Positions 11,023 to 20,204 of a DNA stretch of 60,450 nt are shown piece by piece. Within the stretch, counting starts at the first letter, position 1. Each line of letters starts with the position of its first letter. The notes below the pieces were generated by a model that was not told where the DNA came from, did no database searches, and worked only from the letters and a program-made list of their open reading frames with translations. This stretch comes from Gammaproteobacteria bacterium (lineage in GTDB: Bacteria > Pseudomonadota > Gammaproteobacteria > Ga0077536). The stretch is taken from NCBI GenBank assembly GCA_020845935.1, contig JADLEV010000028.1, forward strand, positions 1-60,450, written 5' to 3'. A program made the position numbers and the translations under genes.

Positions 11023-14000
11023 TTAGAACGAAGCTTTCAGGCCCAGGAAGAAACGGCGACCCAGCGTGTCGTAGAAACCGCCGCTGGGGCCACCCACCGA
11101 AGGCACGCTGTAGCCGCCAGGCGCACGGCATCCCGGCGCGCTGCCGCACACGGTTGCTGCGGAAATATCCGAGCCGGGCGCACGGCCAGCGGTGCTGGCA
11201 AAGTGCGTCGGATCCTTGTCGAACAGGTTGGTGATACCACCGCGGAGCGCGAACGTCTCGTTGATGTTCCAGTTGAACGACAGGTCGAAGATGTTGTAGC
11301 TCTTCGTCTTGATCTCGGTGCTCGGCGTATAGCCCAGCGTGATTCCCGCACTCGCGTCGGCCGCGACGGCTGCGTTGTTGTCGATGATCGCCAGTTGGCT
11401 CGCCTTGCCGGCGCTCCAGACGGACGGCAGATGACGCCAGCGCAGCGCGACGCTCCAGCTGTCCATCATGTAGCTGATGGAACTGAACAGCCGGTACGAG
11501 TAGGCGCCGGCGTTGGTGCCGGGCAGGTTCGGGCCGAGTGACCCTTTCCAGTTGGTCTCGACGTCGAACAACGCGGGCGACTGCTTGGTGCGGTAATAGT
11601 CCAGAATCGTGCCCTGGATATTGAAGCCAACGCTGCCTGGCAGGTCCAGACCGAGATCGGCGAAATTGGCCATCCAGTTCAACGCGACGTCGAAGCCGGA
11701 GGTCGCGATCCGCGCCTGGTTGTCATACGACAGCGTGGTGTTGAGCGCACCACCGGTGTTCTGGTCGCGCGGCACCAGCTGGCAGCCCGGCGTTGCCGCC
11801 TGCGCCGCCGCTTCGGTCGCGTTGGTGACGAGCTCCGTGCCGAAGCAACGCCAGTTCGCGTAGTCGATCGAGTAGGTCATGATCGCGTCCTTGATGTTGA
11901 CCTTGTACCAGTCGACGATCAACGTGGTGTTCGCCAACCACGGGCTCTCGAACGGCGAGCGCATCACGAAGCCGGCGGTCCAGGTATTGGCCTTTTCCGA
12001 CTGCAGGTTCGGGTTGCCTTGCTGCAGCACCCAGGCGAAACCGCCACCCCCGGCTTGGACGGTCGCGTTGGTGACGGTGTAGAACTGGGTTTCCGCAACG
12101 CTGCCCGCACCACCCATCATCGCCTGACAGATCAGGTGCGCGCTGTCCGCACCGGCCTGCGACTGTCCCGGTGCGAGCGCGGGCGCGGTTTCGGTTCCGG
12201 AGATGACCGGATCGATACCGCCGGTGAAGCCGCCGGCGCCGAACGGGGCGTTGGCGCGAACCGAGCACGGATCGCCGAAATTGCCGCCGCCGGTGAAGAT
12301 TTCCTGCGGGTTCAGGAACAGTTCGCCGAGATTCGGCGCACGGGTCGCGCGGTTGTAACCACCGCGGACGCGCAACCAGTCGACGACCTGCCAGTTCGCC
12401 AGGGCCTTGTACGTCCATTCGGCGCTGGTTTCGCGATAGTCGGAATAGCGGCCGCCGAGTTCGAGTTCCAGGCGCTGGATCCCCGGCGCGAGGTCGGCGA
12501 CGACCGGCACGAGGGCTTCGGCGTAGAAGTCGTTGACCCGGGTGGAGGCATCCAGATAACCGGTCGGATAGACGCCGATGACCTGGTCGGTGAACGACAC
12601 CTGCGATTGCAGGATATCCGGATAGAACTTGCCGTTGACCTTGCGCAGCTGATAACCCACCGCACCGCGCATCTCGCCGGCCGGCAGTTCGACGATGCCG
12701 CCCTGCAGGTTCAGTTCGACGATGTCCTGCTTCATCTCGGTGCGGGTTTGCAGCACTGCGTTGACCGCATCGTAGCAATCCTGCGACAGCGCCTTGTCGC
12801 CGCCGAAGAAGGTGTCGTAGAAACCGGTCTCACAGGTGATGTCACCGGCACCGAAGTTCGGACGGATACTGGTCGAGTTGCCCGAGATCTTGGCGCCACG
12901 GCCATAGTCCGGAGCATTCACCAACGCCCGGAAGCGGGACAGCGACAGATTGCCGCCGGCGACGTTATAGGTGCTGGATTCGCCATGGGAGGCATAGAGT
13001 TCACCGGTCCAGTCGCGCACCGGCAACTGGAAGTTGACGCCAAAATCCACCTGCCAGACTTCGTTGGTGTTGTTGGTGTTGCGCGGCGGCAGGCTGTTTT
13101 CCGGGTTCCAGTTCGGCTGCCAGACGTCGGTCGGATTGCCGCGCGCGTTGAGCAGCAACGCCATTTCGAGCGGCACCGGGAAATTGGCACCCGCCGTTCC
13201 GGTCGCCCGGAAGTTCGGGTTGGCATACGCGGCCGGGTTTGCCAACAGCGCGGCAATCTGGGTCGCGTTCGTTTCGTCGATCAGCGTCGTGTCGTACGGG
13301 CTGTCCGTGGTCGGGTTGTAGGGAATCATGGCTTCCCAACCGCCGACCGCGTTGGTTCCCTGCAGCAGCGTCTTGGTGCGGCTTTCAGTGAATTTCGCGC
13401 TGGCGAATACGGTGACGGTGTCGCTCACATCGAAATTGCCGGACGCGAACACCGAGTAGCGATCCTGCGGTGCGCTGACCCATGCCTCGAGGTTGTTCCA
13501 CTTCAAGGCGTCGTAAATCGTATTGCCGGTCGTGTCGGTGGCATCCAGTGCCTTGGTCTTGCCGTATTGAAGGTCAGCGGTAGGGTACTTGTTGCGTGCT
13601 TCACCACGCGCGCTGCCGGCGACGAAAATCGTCCCATCCGGGTTGAAGTTGTAGCCCCGGAAAACGTTGGCGCCCAACGGACTGAACGGATTGCCGCCGA
13701 ACAGCGTGTTGACCGCAGTCTGATTGGGGCAATTGAAATTGCACGCGTACCCGTTGACGCCCTGCAGGAAGATGAACGAACCCGGCGTGTTGTCCGCGGC
13801 CCAACGTTCGGTATAGGTGTCGCGCTCGGCCTGAAACGCGGTCTTGCGCTCATACCGTTCGAGGCCAATCGTGACGTTGCCACGACCATCGGCCAGATTG
13901 GAGCCGAACACCGCGGAGATGCGGCTTTCGTCGCCATCGCCGACTTCGGTCAGACCGTATTGAACGTCAAACTCCATGCCCTCGAAGTCCTTCTTCAGGA

Positions 14001-14535
14001 TGAAGTTCGTCACGCCGCCGACCGCATCGGCGCCATAGACCGCCGAGGCGCCGCCCGTGATCGTCTCGACGCGCTGGATGAGGCCGGACGGAATCGAGTT
14101 GACGTCGGTGACCATCAGCGCATTGATCGGGGTCGGCCGATGGCCATCGACGAGAATCAGGCTGCGGTTCGCGCCGAAGCCGCGCAGCGAAATGGAGGCG
14201 ATACCGACCGAGTTGACTGGCGTGATCTGCACATCCTGCTGAGTTGTGGTCGGTGATGCCGCCGGGTTGTATTCCGGCAATTGGTTCAGATAGGACTCGA
14301 CGTTGAGGCCCGTCTGGGTTTCGAAATCCGCCGCTTCCACCGTGACGATGGGGCTGTTGGATTCCGTGTCGCGCCGGAGAATGCGCGAACCGGTAATTTC
14401 GATTTCCTCGACTGCACCCTGCGCCGCATTGTTCTGCGCATAGGCGGTACTGAATGCGCCGCTGCACAGCGCAGCGGTAATCGCGGACGTAAGCATGCCG
14501 TAGCTTGCTTGCCCGCGCAGTTTTCTAAAACTCAT
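11023..14535 (-). CDS. TonB-dependent outer-membrane receptor
   Basis: The 1170-residue protein has a signal peptide ending near STAYAQ (about residue 34), a TonB-dependent plug domain with SRILRRDTESNSPIVTVEA and LRGFGANRSLILVDGHRPTP, and a long beta-barrel ending in phenylalanine (GLKASF), the outer-membrane insertion signal. It would import a ligand using TonB energy. The ligand cannot be told from sequence: no transport, enzyme or regulator gene lies beside it. At 1170 residues it is long for the family, and it has several cysteine pairs in probable outer loops (ACNFNC, ITCETG...QDCYD, WRCFG...PGCQ, VCGSAPGC). The ATG at 14535 is chosen for its GGGGGAA ribosome site and signal peptide. 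A frame extension upstream to 14598 is less likely. Confidence 0.93.
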   Translation of the reverse strand: MSFRKLRGQASYGMLTSAITAALCSGAFSTAYAQNNAAQGAVEEIEITGSRILRRDTESNSPIVTVEAADFETQTGLNVESYLNQLPEYNPAASPTTTQQDVQITPVNSVGIASISLRGFGANRSLILVDGHRPTPINALMVTDVNSIPSGLIQRVETITGGASAVYGADAVGGVTNFILKKDFEGMEFDVQYGLTEVGDGDESRISAVFGSNLADGRGNVTIGLERYERKTAFQAERDTYTERWAADNTPGSFIFLQGVNGYACNFNCPNQTAVNTLFGGNPFSPLGANVFRGYNFNPDGTIFVAGSARGEARNKYPTADLQYGKTKALDATDTTGNTIYDALKWNNLEAWVSAPQDRYSVFASGNFDVSDTVTVFASAKFTESRTKTLLQGTNAVGGWEAMIPYNPTTDSPYDTTLIDETNATQIAALLANPAAYANPNFRATGTAGANFPVPLEMALLLNARGNPTDVWQPNWNPENSLPPRNTNNTNEVWQVDFGVNFQLPVRDWTGELYASHGESSTYNVAGGNLSLSRFRALVNAPDYGRGAKISGNSTSIRPNFGAGDITCETGFYDTFFGGDKALSQDCYDAVNAVLQTRTEMKQDIVELNLQGGIVELPAGEMRGAVGYQLRKVNGKFYPDILQSQVSFTDQVIGVYPTGYLDASTRVNDFYAEALVPVVADLAPGIQRLELELGGRYSDYRETSAEWTYKALANWQVVDWLRVRGGYNRATRAPNLGELFLNPQEIFTGGGNFGDPCSVRANAPFGAGGFTGGIDPVISGTETAPALAPGQSQAGADSAHLICQAMMGGAGSVAETQFYTVTNATVQAGGGGFAWVLQQGNPNLQSEKANTWTAGFVMRSPFESPWLANTTLIVDWYKVNIKDAIMTYSIDYANWRCFGTELVTNATEAAAQAATPGCQLVPRDQNTGGALNTTLSYDNQARIATSGFDVALNWMANFADLGLDLPGSVGFNIQGTILDYYRTKQSPALFDVETNWKGSLGPNLPGTNAGAYSYRLFSSISYMMDSWSVALRWRHLPSVWSAGKASQLAIIDNNAAVAADASAGITLGYTPSTEIKTKSYNIFDLSFNWNINETFALRGGITNLFDKDPTHFASTAGRAPGSDISAATVCGSAPGCRAPGGYSVPSVGGPSGGFYDTLGRRFFLGLKASF

Positions 14536-15099
14536 GGTGATTCCCCCAAAGTGTTGCGCCTGATCGGATGAACCATCCGGGAGGGCGCGATTGAACAAAC
14601 TTAACGAGTAAGCTCGTCGTTTGGCACGACCGTGTGCCGATCGCCTTCACCTTGAAGAACGACCGACCGAAGACTCCTTTCGGCACGTGATATCCACGAC
14701 CCCGATCCCCCTCATGGCGCATCGGTTTCGTAAATGCCAAAAAATTGTTGCCTAGATATCTCATTTATTCAAGGCCCAGACCGCGGTGATGGGCATTTTG
14801 CCCGCCTGAACGGTGTCCCGAAGCCACAGGCAGCCTTGATCCTTCAGGGCCAACCAGCGTAACGAAGTCTCACGCTGCTGGCATTGTAAATCAAAATGAT
14901 AGCAAGTGATTCTCGGTTTTTTCGTAAGTCGTGTAACGTTTTGCGGCCCCTGATGGTGGAGCGCCGGGCCTGGATATCGGCGAGTTTTCCGGAGACTGGA
15001 GGCCAAAGAGCAACAAACGGGAAGGTTGCGTCCTGTCGCCCGCAGGACGTCTCGAAAATGCAACAGGTGGATTTCTTTTCGTGCGCTGGCCGCTGCCCA
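14536..15099. other. 564-base gap between the TonB receptor and maf
   Basis: No convincing gene is visible. Base composition is less GC-rich than the neighbours, especially near 14740-14950. On the minus strand a frame ends at 14761 with a coding-like tail (LRWLALKDQGCLWLR...), which could be a decayed gene end but has no recognisable start or domain. The rest probably holds the receptor's promoter and leader. Confidence 0.5.
14896..14904 (-). promoter_or_regulatory. Possible extended -10 promoter facing the TonB receptor
   Basis: On the minus strand TGC directly precedes TATCAT (TGnTATCAT), an extended -10 pattern in an AT-rich stretch. No good -35 box is seen. It would give a leader of about 350 bases before the receptor. 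Confidence 0.25.
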
Positions 15100-15687
15100 T
15101 CAATCAGCCGATACAGCGGGCATGAGCCCTGCCCGCCGCAGCAATTCCGCCGTCTCGAACAACGGCAACCCCATGACCCCGGAATAACTCCCCTCGATGC
15201 GGATGACGAAGGCAGCGGCGCGGCCCTGAATCGCGTAGGCGCCGGCCTTGTCGTCAGCTTCACCGGTTGCGAGGTAGCCGTCGATTTCGTCCGCTGCGAG
15301 TTCCCGGAAGGTGACGGCGGTGACGTTGAGTGCGGTTTGCAGCGTTGCCGCGGCGAGTGCCACTGCGGAATACACCTGATGCGTGCGGCCGGAAAGAAGC
15401 GCCAACATCTCGGCGGCCTGCCGGCGGTTGCGCGGCTTGCCGAGGATGTGGCCGTCGACGACGACGATGGTATCGGCACCGAGCGCGATCCGGTCCGGGT
15501 GACAGGCGCGGCCAGCCTGCGCCTTTTCCCTGGCCAGGCGCTCGGCATGATCCCCGGCCGGCTCGGTGCCGTCCCAGGTTTCATCGATGTCCACCGGCAG
15601 GACCGAGAATTCCAGCCCGAGCTGGCGCAGCAGTTCGACGCGCCGGGGCGAGGCCGAGGCAAGCAGCAGGCGCTGATGCTCAAGCAC
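15100..15687 (-). CDS. maf: Maf family nucleotide pyrophosphatase
   Basis: Maf proteins hydrolyse non-canonical or selected nucleoside triphosphates, and the YhdE type acts on dTTP and UTP. The 195-residue product starts with [18 protein letters not shown], the family's phosphate-binding entry, and has the catalytic [16 protein letters not shown] segment near residue 70 and [23 protein letters not shown] at the end. The GTG at 15687 is chosen because it gives the normal N-terminus and overlaps the rlmH stop by 8 bases. It is the last gene of the minus-strand run from algH. Confidence 0.92.
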   Translation of the reverse strand: MLEHQRLLLASASPRRVELLRQLGLEFSVLPVDIDETWDGTEPAGDHAERLAREKAQAGRACHPDRIALGADTIVVVDGHILGKPRNRRQAAEMLALLSGRTHQVYSAVALAAATLQTALNVTAVTFRELAADEIDGYLATGEADDKAGAYAIQGRAAAFVIRIEGSYSGVMGLPLFETAELLRRAGLMPAVSAD

Positions 15688-16147
15688 GATGGTACGGGTG
15701 GTTCCGGGACAGCGACCAGGCCCGGTACAACTGCTCGGCAAGGAGGACGCGGACGAGCTGATGGGGCAGCGTCAGCCGCGACAGCGACCAGCGCACGTCG
15801 GCGTCACGGGTCAGGTCCGGATCGAGGCCGTCGGCACCGCCGATGACCAGCGCGACATCATCGCCGCGCTGCCACCACGCTTCGAGCCGCATCGCCAGTT
15901 CCGCGGTTGACCATTGCTCGCCGCGTTCGTCGAGTGCGACCAGCTTCGCCTGGCGGGGCACGGCCTGCCGAATCCGGGCCGCCTCCTCGGCGCGCACCGC
16001 GGCCAGGTCGCGACGCTGGCCGCCGGCCGGCTCGACCTCAATCACCCGGGGTGCCAACGCCTTTGGCAATCGACGCAAGTACTCACTCTCGCCCGCGGCC
16101 AGCCATTCAGGCATGCGCTTTCCGACCGCGGCCAGATAAAGATGCAC
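15680..16147 (-). CDS. rlmH: 23S rRNA pseudouridine-1915 N3-methyltransferase
   Basis: RlmH is a SPOUT-fold methyltransferase that modifies pseudouridine 1915 in helix 69 of 23S rRNA. The 155-residue product has the SAM-binding knot segment [11 protein letters not shown] and the conserved C-terminus [20 protein letters not shown] followed by NHPYHRA. Length is exactly typical. The GTG at 16147 ([15 protein letters not shown]) is taken as the start, 4 bases after the rsfS stop. The longer frame upstream overlaps rsfS and has no family support. Confidence 0.95.
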   Translation of the reverse strand: MHLYLAAVGKRMPEWLAAGESEYLRRLPKALAPRVIEVEPAGGQRRDLAAVRAEEAARIRQAVPRQAKLVALDERGEQWSTAELAMRLEAWWQRGDDVALVIGGADGLDPDLTRDADVRWSLSRLTLPHQLVRVLLAEQLYRAWSLSRNHPYHRA

Positions 16148-16151
16148 TCGC

Positions 16152-16514
16152 TCACTCCGGCGCCGCGGTGCGTTCGACCCGCGCCGGCCGTGCAGGCATC
16201 TCCCAGAGCTTCTCCAACTGGTAGAACTCGCGGGTGGCCGGCTGCATCGCATGGACGATGACGTCACCCAGATCGAGCAGCACCCACTCGCAGTTTTCCA
16301 GCCCTTCGCAACCCAGGGCCTTGCAGCCGAGCCCCCGCGCGGCCTCGTCGACGCGCTCGGCCAGCGCGCGAACCTGGCGTGGCGACGTCCCGGTCACGAC
16401 GATCATGTAGTCGGCGATGGTGGTCAGGTCGCGGATATCGAGGACGCGGATGTCCTGGCCCTTGACGTCTTCGAGCGCGGCCACGGCCGCGTCTTTCAGT
16501 TGTTCGGAGTTCAT
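16152..16514 (-). CDS. rsfS: Ribosomal silencing factor RsfS
   Basis: RsfS binds ribosomal protein uL14 and blocks joining of the ribosomal subunits, saving energy in stationary phase. The 120-residue protein shows the family core: LEDVKGQDIRVLDIRDLT, ADYMIVVTGTSPRQVRALA, CEGLENCEWVLLDLGDVIVH and REFYQLEKLW. It sits between nadD and rlmH, its usual neighbours in gammaproteobacteria, on the same strand with short gaps. Confidence 0.96.
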   Translation of the reverse strand: MNSEQLKDAAVAALEDVKGQDIRVLDIRDLTTIADYMIVVTGTSPRQVRALAERVDEAARGLGCKALGCEGLENCEWVLLDLGDVIVHAMQPATREFYQLEKLWEMPARPARVERTAAPE

Positions 16515-16524
16515 GCGAAATCGC

Positions 16525-17172
16525 TCATGGTTGGTACAGCCTCCGCTGCAGGATGAAGTCGCGGACGCCGTCCGGGACGAGAAAATCGATACATCGCCCT
16601 TGCCCCAGCCGCTCGCGGATGTCGGTAGAGGACACCGGAAAGCGAGGGATCTCGCACTGCATGATGCGGCCGTGATCGCTCGCGAGCAGCGTGGCCGGGT
16701 CGTCGGTTGCGGCGACGCGCAGCAGCTCGGCGAGGTCGCCGGTCGCGGCCGGGGGCGGCGTGTTGGGCCGTGTCACCACCAGCAGATTGACCAGCTCCGG
16801 GATCGCGCGCCAGTCGCGCCATTGCGGCAGGCCGAGCAGCGCGTCCATGCCCAGCACGAACAGCAGGCAGCCCGCGCCATGCTCGGCGCGGATCGCACGC
16901 AGCGTGTCGATCGTGTACGACACGCCGCCGCGCCGCAGCTCGCGATCGTCGATGCGGAGGCGATCGAGGCCATGGCAGGCCTGGCTCAGCATCGCCAGCC
17001 GCTCGGCACCGGAGGCGACCGTCGCGCCGCGCAAGGGCGCGACCGCGTTCGGGATCAGCCGCAGCTCGGCCAGGGCAAAGCGCTCGATGACTTCGAGCGC
17101 CAGCCGCAGGTGGCCGATGTGCACCGGGTCGAAGGTGCCGCCGAACAGGCCGACGGCGTGCTCAGGCCGCAT
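16525..17172 (-). CDS. nadD: Nicotinate-nucleotide adenylyltransferase
   Basis: NadD joins nicotinate mononucleotide and ATP to give deamido-NAD in NAD synthesis. The 215-residue protein has the nucleotidyltransferase entry motif GGTFDPVHIGHL at residues 11-22 and the second motif SSTDIR near the C-terminus, both needed for adenylyl transfer. Length is normal. It is 10 bases upstream of rsfS and 63 bases after proA, all on the minus strand, as in many relatives where proA-nadD-rsfS-rlmH form an operon. Confidence 0.96.
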   Translation of the reverse strand: MRPEHAVGLFGGTFDPVHIGHLRLALEVIERFALAELRLIPNAVAPLRGATVASGAERLAMLSQACHGLDRLRIDDRELRRGGVSYTIDTLRAIRAEHGAGCLLFVLGMDALLGLPQWRDWRAIPELVNLLVVTRPNTPPPAATGDLAELLRVAATDDPATLLASDHGRIMQCEIPRFPVSSTDIRERLGQGRCIDFLVPDGVRDFILQRRLYQP

Positions 17173-17235
17173 GCGGATCCGCGGGCAACGAAAAAAATTC
17201 TTGGTGCATCGGGCCGCGTGACCTCTGGCCGCGTG

Positions 17236-18495
17236 TCATCGGCGCACGTGGCCGTCGCCGATCACGATGTATTTCTTCGAGGTGAGCCCTTCGAGGCCGA
17301 CCGGCCCGCGGGCATGGAACTTGTCGGTGCTGATGCCGATTTCGGCGCCAAGGCCATATTCATAGCCATCCGCAAAACGAGTCGAGGCGTTCACCATCAC
17401 CGAGCTCGAATCGACCTCGGCAAGGAAGCGGCGTGCGCGCGAGACATCCTCGGTGACGATGGCGTCGGTGTGCTGCGAGCCATAGCGGCGGATATGCGCC
17501 AGCGCCGCGTCGAGATCCGGCACGATGCGGATGGCAAGGATCGGCGCGAGATACTCGGCATGCCAATCCTCTTCGGTCGCCGGCACGCAATCCGGCACGA
17601 GCGCCCGGGTCCGCGCGCAGCCACGCAGCTCGACCCCCTTGTCGCGGAACAGCGGCACCAGCCGCGCCAGCGCCGATCCGGCGACGTCCTCGGCGAGCAG
17701 CAAGGTCTCCATCGCGTTGCAGACACCATAGCGATGGGTCTTGGCGTTCAGCGCGATGGCGATGGCCTTGTCGAGATCGGCGCGATCGTCGATGTAGACA
17801 TGACAGACGCCATCGAGATGCTTGATCACCGGCATCCTCGCCTCGGCGGAGACACGCTCGATCAAGCCCTTGCCGCCGCGCGGCACGATGACGTCGATGT
17901 AGCGCTGCGCCCCGAGCAGCGCGCTGACCGCGGCGCGATCGGTCGTGTCGATGACCTGCACCGCGTTGGCGGGCAGGCCGGCGGTGCCGAGACCTGCGGC
18001 GACGCAGCGGGCGATCGCGAGATTCGATTGCAGCGCCTCGGAACCGCCGCGCAGGATCACCGCGTTGCCGGCCTTGAGGCACAGGCCAGCGGCATCGGCG
18101 GTCACGTTCGGCCGCGATTCGTAGATGATGCCGACCACGCCAAGCGGTACCCGCATCTGGCCGACTTGAATCCCGGTCGGCCGGTAATGCAGATTGCTGA
18201 CCTCACCGATCGGATCCGGCAGCGCGGCGATCTGGCGCAAGCCGTCGGCCATCGCCGCGACGCGGGCGGGATTCAATTCCAGCCGATCGACCAGCGCCGG
18301 ATCGAGTTCCGGATTGGCGGCGAGATCGGCGGCATTGGCGGCAAGCAACTCGGTGAGCGAGGCTTCGATGCCCGCCGCAATCGCATGCAAGGCCCGGTTC
18401 TTCTCCGCGGTCGTCGCCCGCGCCATCGCGACCGAGGCGTCGCGGGCGGCGCGCCCGACCTGTTCGATGTAACTGCCGAGGGCTTGATCATTCAT
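17236..18495 (-). CDS. proA: Glutamate-5-semialdehyde dehydrogenase
   Basis: ProA reduces gamma-glutamyl phosphate with NADPH to glutamate semialdehyde in proline synthesis. The 419-residue protein carries the catalytic cysteine at about residue 259 in [13 protein letters not shown], the NADP-binding [14 protein letters not shown] near 119-132 and [14 protein letters not shown] near 141-154. It is full length. The partner proB is not in the window. The gene follows pyrR by 43 bases on the same strand, where many gammaproteobacteria instead have pyrB. Confidence 0.97.
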   Translation of the reverse strand: MNDQALGSYIEQVGRAARDASVAMARATTAEKNRALHAIAAGIEASLTELLAANAADLAANPELDPALVDRLELNPARVAAMADGLRQIAALPDPIGEVSNLHYRPTGIQVGQMRVPLGVVGIIYESRPNVTADAAGLCLKAGNAVILRGGSEALQSNLAIARCVAAGLGTAGLPANAVQVIDTTDRAAVSALLGAQRYIDVIVPRGGKGLIERVSAEARMPVIKHLDGVCHVYIDDRADLDKAIAIALNAKTHRYGVCNAMETLLLAEDVAGSALARLVPLFRDKGVELRGCARTRALVPDCVPATEEDWHAEYLAPILAIRIVPDLDAALAHIRRYGSQHTDAIVTEDVSRARRFLAEVDSSSVMVNASTRFADGYEYGLGAEIGISTDKFHARGPVGLEGLTSKKYIVIGDGHVRR

Positions 18496-18538
18496 GGCGG
18501 CAATTCTAATTCAGCGCCGGCCGGGCGGTGCCACGTCG

Positions 18539-19060
18539 TCACGATCCGGCGCGCGCCGCGCCGCGTTCGAGCCGCAGCGGCTCCGGGCCAAGCAGCTTGA
18601 CGTGCTCCCGGTCGCCGAGCGCGATGGTCGTGCCGACGACATCGGCGACGATCGGCAGCTCGCGTTGCTGCCGATCGACCAGCACCGCCAGCGTGATCGA
18701 TGCGGGTCGGCCGTAGTCGAAAATCTCGTTCATCGCCGCGCGCACGGTGCGGCCGGTATAGAGAATGTCATCGACCAGAATCAAGTGCCGGTCAGCGACA
18801 TCGACCGGAAGATGCGACGGCGTGACGGTTGGATGCATGCCGATCCGGCTGAAGTCGTCGCGGTAGAACGCGATGTTCAATTCGCCGAGCGGGCCGGGCG
18901 CGCCAAGCCGCCGGTGCAGTTCGCGGGCGATCCAGACGCCGCCGGTATGCACGCCGACCAGCATGGGGTCGTCGCGGTGCTGCGCGGCGAGCAGTGCGGT
19001 GAGTTCACGCGCCATGTCGTCCAACAGCGCGGGGATGTCGAGGTCCAGCGTCATGCGCAT
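18539..19060 (-). CDS. pyrR: PyrR-type bifunctional regulator / uracil phosphoribosyltransferase
   Basis: The 173-residue protein belongs to the PyrR phosphoribosyltransferase family. It has the PRPP-binding loop ILVDDILYTGRTVRAAM near residues 93-109 and the RDD-containing segment FYRDDFSR near 66. In Bacillus PyrR binds pyr mRNA leaders. In gammaproteobacteria with algH-ruvX-pyrR its regulatory role is less certain. The usual downstream pyrB and pyrC genes are absent here. The start may be the ATG at 19060 or the one at 19054, the second overlapping the ruvX stop as ATGA. Confidence 0.93.
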   Translation of the reverse strand: MRMTLDLDIPALLDDMARELTALLAAQHRDDPMLVGVHTGGVWIARELHRRLGAPGPLGELNIAFYRDDFSRIGMHPTVTPSHLPVDVADRHLILVDDILYTGRTVRAAMNEIFDYGRPASITLAVLVDRQQRELPIVADVVGTTIALGDREHVKLLGPEPLRLERGAARAGS

Positions 19061-19479
19061 TCTCCGTTGTCGTGCAGCCAGGATTCTAAAATCACCTGCG
19101 CCGCGTAGGGATCGAGGGCTTCACCCGGCAACGCCCGTTGCGTTGCTTCGTAGGAGGTCAAGCGTTCATCGACGAACTGTAGCGGCAGCCGATACCGCTG
19201 CCGCATGCGGTTGGCAAACTTCGTCACCCGTGCCGCAAGTTCATGTTCCGTGCCGTCCAGATGGCGTGGCAGGCCGACCAGCAGCAGGTCGGGAGCCCAC
19301 TCGGCGATCAGCCGATCGAGCTTCGTCCAGTCCGGTTTGCCAGCACGGGCCGTGACGACGCCGAGCGGTCGGGCCGAAGCCGAAATCGTCTGCCCCACCG
19401 CGACACCGATGCGGCGCTCACCGAAATCGAATGCCAGCAGCGTCGTGATCCGGCCGCGATCACGCGTGGCCGATGTCAC
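19051..19479 (-). CDS. ruvX: RuvX/YqgF Holliday-junction-resolvase-like nuclease (pre-16S rRNA processing)
   Basis: This 142-residue RNase H-fold protein is of the YqgF family, which trims the 5' end of pre-16S rRNA in E. coli. The acidic active-site segments are visible: LAFDFGERRIGVAVG at the N-terminus and FVDERLTSYEA near residue 98, with a final Asp in LDPYAAQVILESWL. The GTG at 19479 is the first start that keeps the family N-terminus and overlaps the algH stop by 20 bases. No ATG lies at this position. The next gene is pyrR. Confidence 0.93.
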   Translation of the reverse strand: MTSATRDRGRITTLLAFDFGERRIGVAVGQTISASARPLGVVTARAGKPDWTKLDRLIAEWAPDLLLVGLPRHLDGTEHELAARVTKFANRMRQRYRLPLQFVDERLTSYEATQRALPGEALDPYAAQVILESWLHDNGECA

Positions 19480-20011
19480 GGGAAATCGTGTCGATGGCAA
19501 TGCCGAGCTGCTCGGCGGCACGCCGCCAGCGCTGTTCGGCGGGCATCGAAAAAATGATCGACGCATCCGCTGGGCAACTGAGCCAGGCGTTCTGCGCGAT
19601 TTCGGTCTCGAGCTGGCCCGGCTCCCAGCCGGCGTAGCCGAGCGCGATGAGACTGGACTCCGGCCCCTTGCCGGCCGAGATCGCCTCGAGGATGTCGCGC
19701 GAGGTCGACACTGCGATCTCGTCGGACACGAGGATGGTCGAATCCCACTGCAACGGCGGTCGATGCACGACAAAACCGCGATCGCGCCGCACCGGCCCGC
19801 CCTCGTAAACCTGCTGCGCATTGACCCGCTCGTCTTCGCTGCTGAGCTTCATCTGTTCCAGCACGGCGCTCAGTTCGAGCGGCAGCGGCCGGTTGACGAC
19901 AATGCCCATCGCGCCCTCGTCGCCGTGCGCGCAAATCAGCGTCACGGTCTGCTGGAAATTCGGATCCGCCAGCGACGGCATCGCGATCAGGAAATGGTTC
20001 GACAGGTTCAT
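19460..20011 (-). CDS. algH: AlgH/YqgE family protein (UPF0301)
   Basis: The 183-residue product matches the AlgH/YqgE family: NHFLIAMPSLADPNFQQTVT at the start, ICAHGDEGAMGIVVNRPL, VYEGGPVRRDRGFVVH, and the conserved ALGYAGWEPGQLE near the end. AlgH was linked to alginate regulation in Pseudomonas, but its molecular role is not settled. The ATG at 20011 is preferred over 20053 because GGGGGCGC sits just before it and family members begin with the NLSNHFLIAMP segment. It heads the minus-strand run algH-ruvX-pyrR-proA-nadD-rsfS-rlmH-maf. Confidence 0.94.
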   Translation of the reverse strand: MNLSNHFLIAMPSLADPNFQQTVTLICAHGDEGAMGIVVNRPLPLELSAVLEQMKLSSEDERVNAQQVYEGGPVRRDRGFVVHRPPLQWDSTILVSDEIAVSTSRDILEAISAGKGPESSLIALGYAGWEPGQLETEIAQNAWLSCPADASIIFSMPAEQRWRRAAEQLGIAIDTISRDIGHA

Positions 20012-20204
20012 GTGCGCCCCCGGGGCATCGTCGTCGGTCAAGACTTTGTCCACGACTCGTCGCTAGTATTCCCCCGTTCCCGTGACACGGCAAGCCACGC
20101 TCGGCTGGTCACCGGATCGCCACAGGATCGGCTCGCGCCGAGCGCCGCGGGGAAATGATCCCGGGCCAATACCGCCAGCGGGATCGCTTGCTATGCTCGC
20201 CGCC

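Noticed and set aside
12019-14256. 745-codon open frame on the plus strand
   Set aside because: It is antisense to the TonB receptor and shows shadow composition with no motifs.
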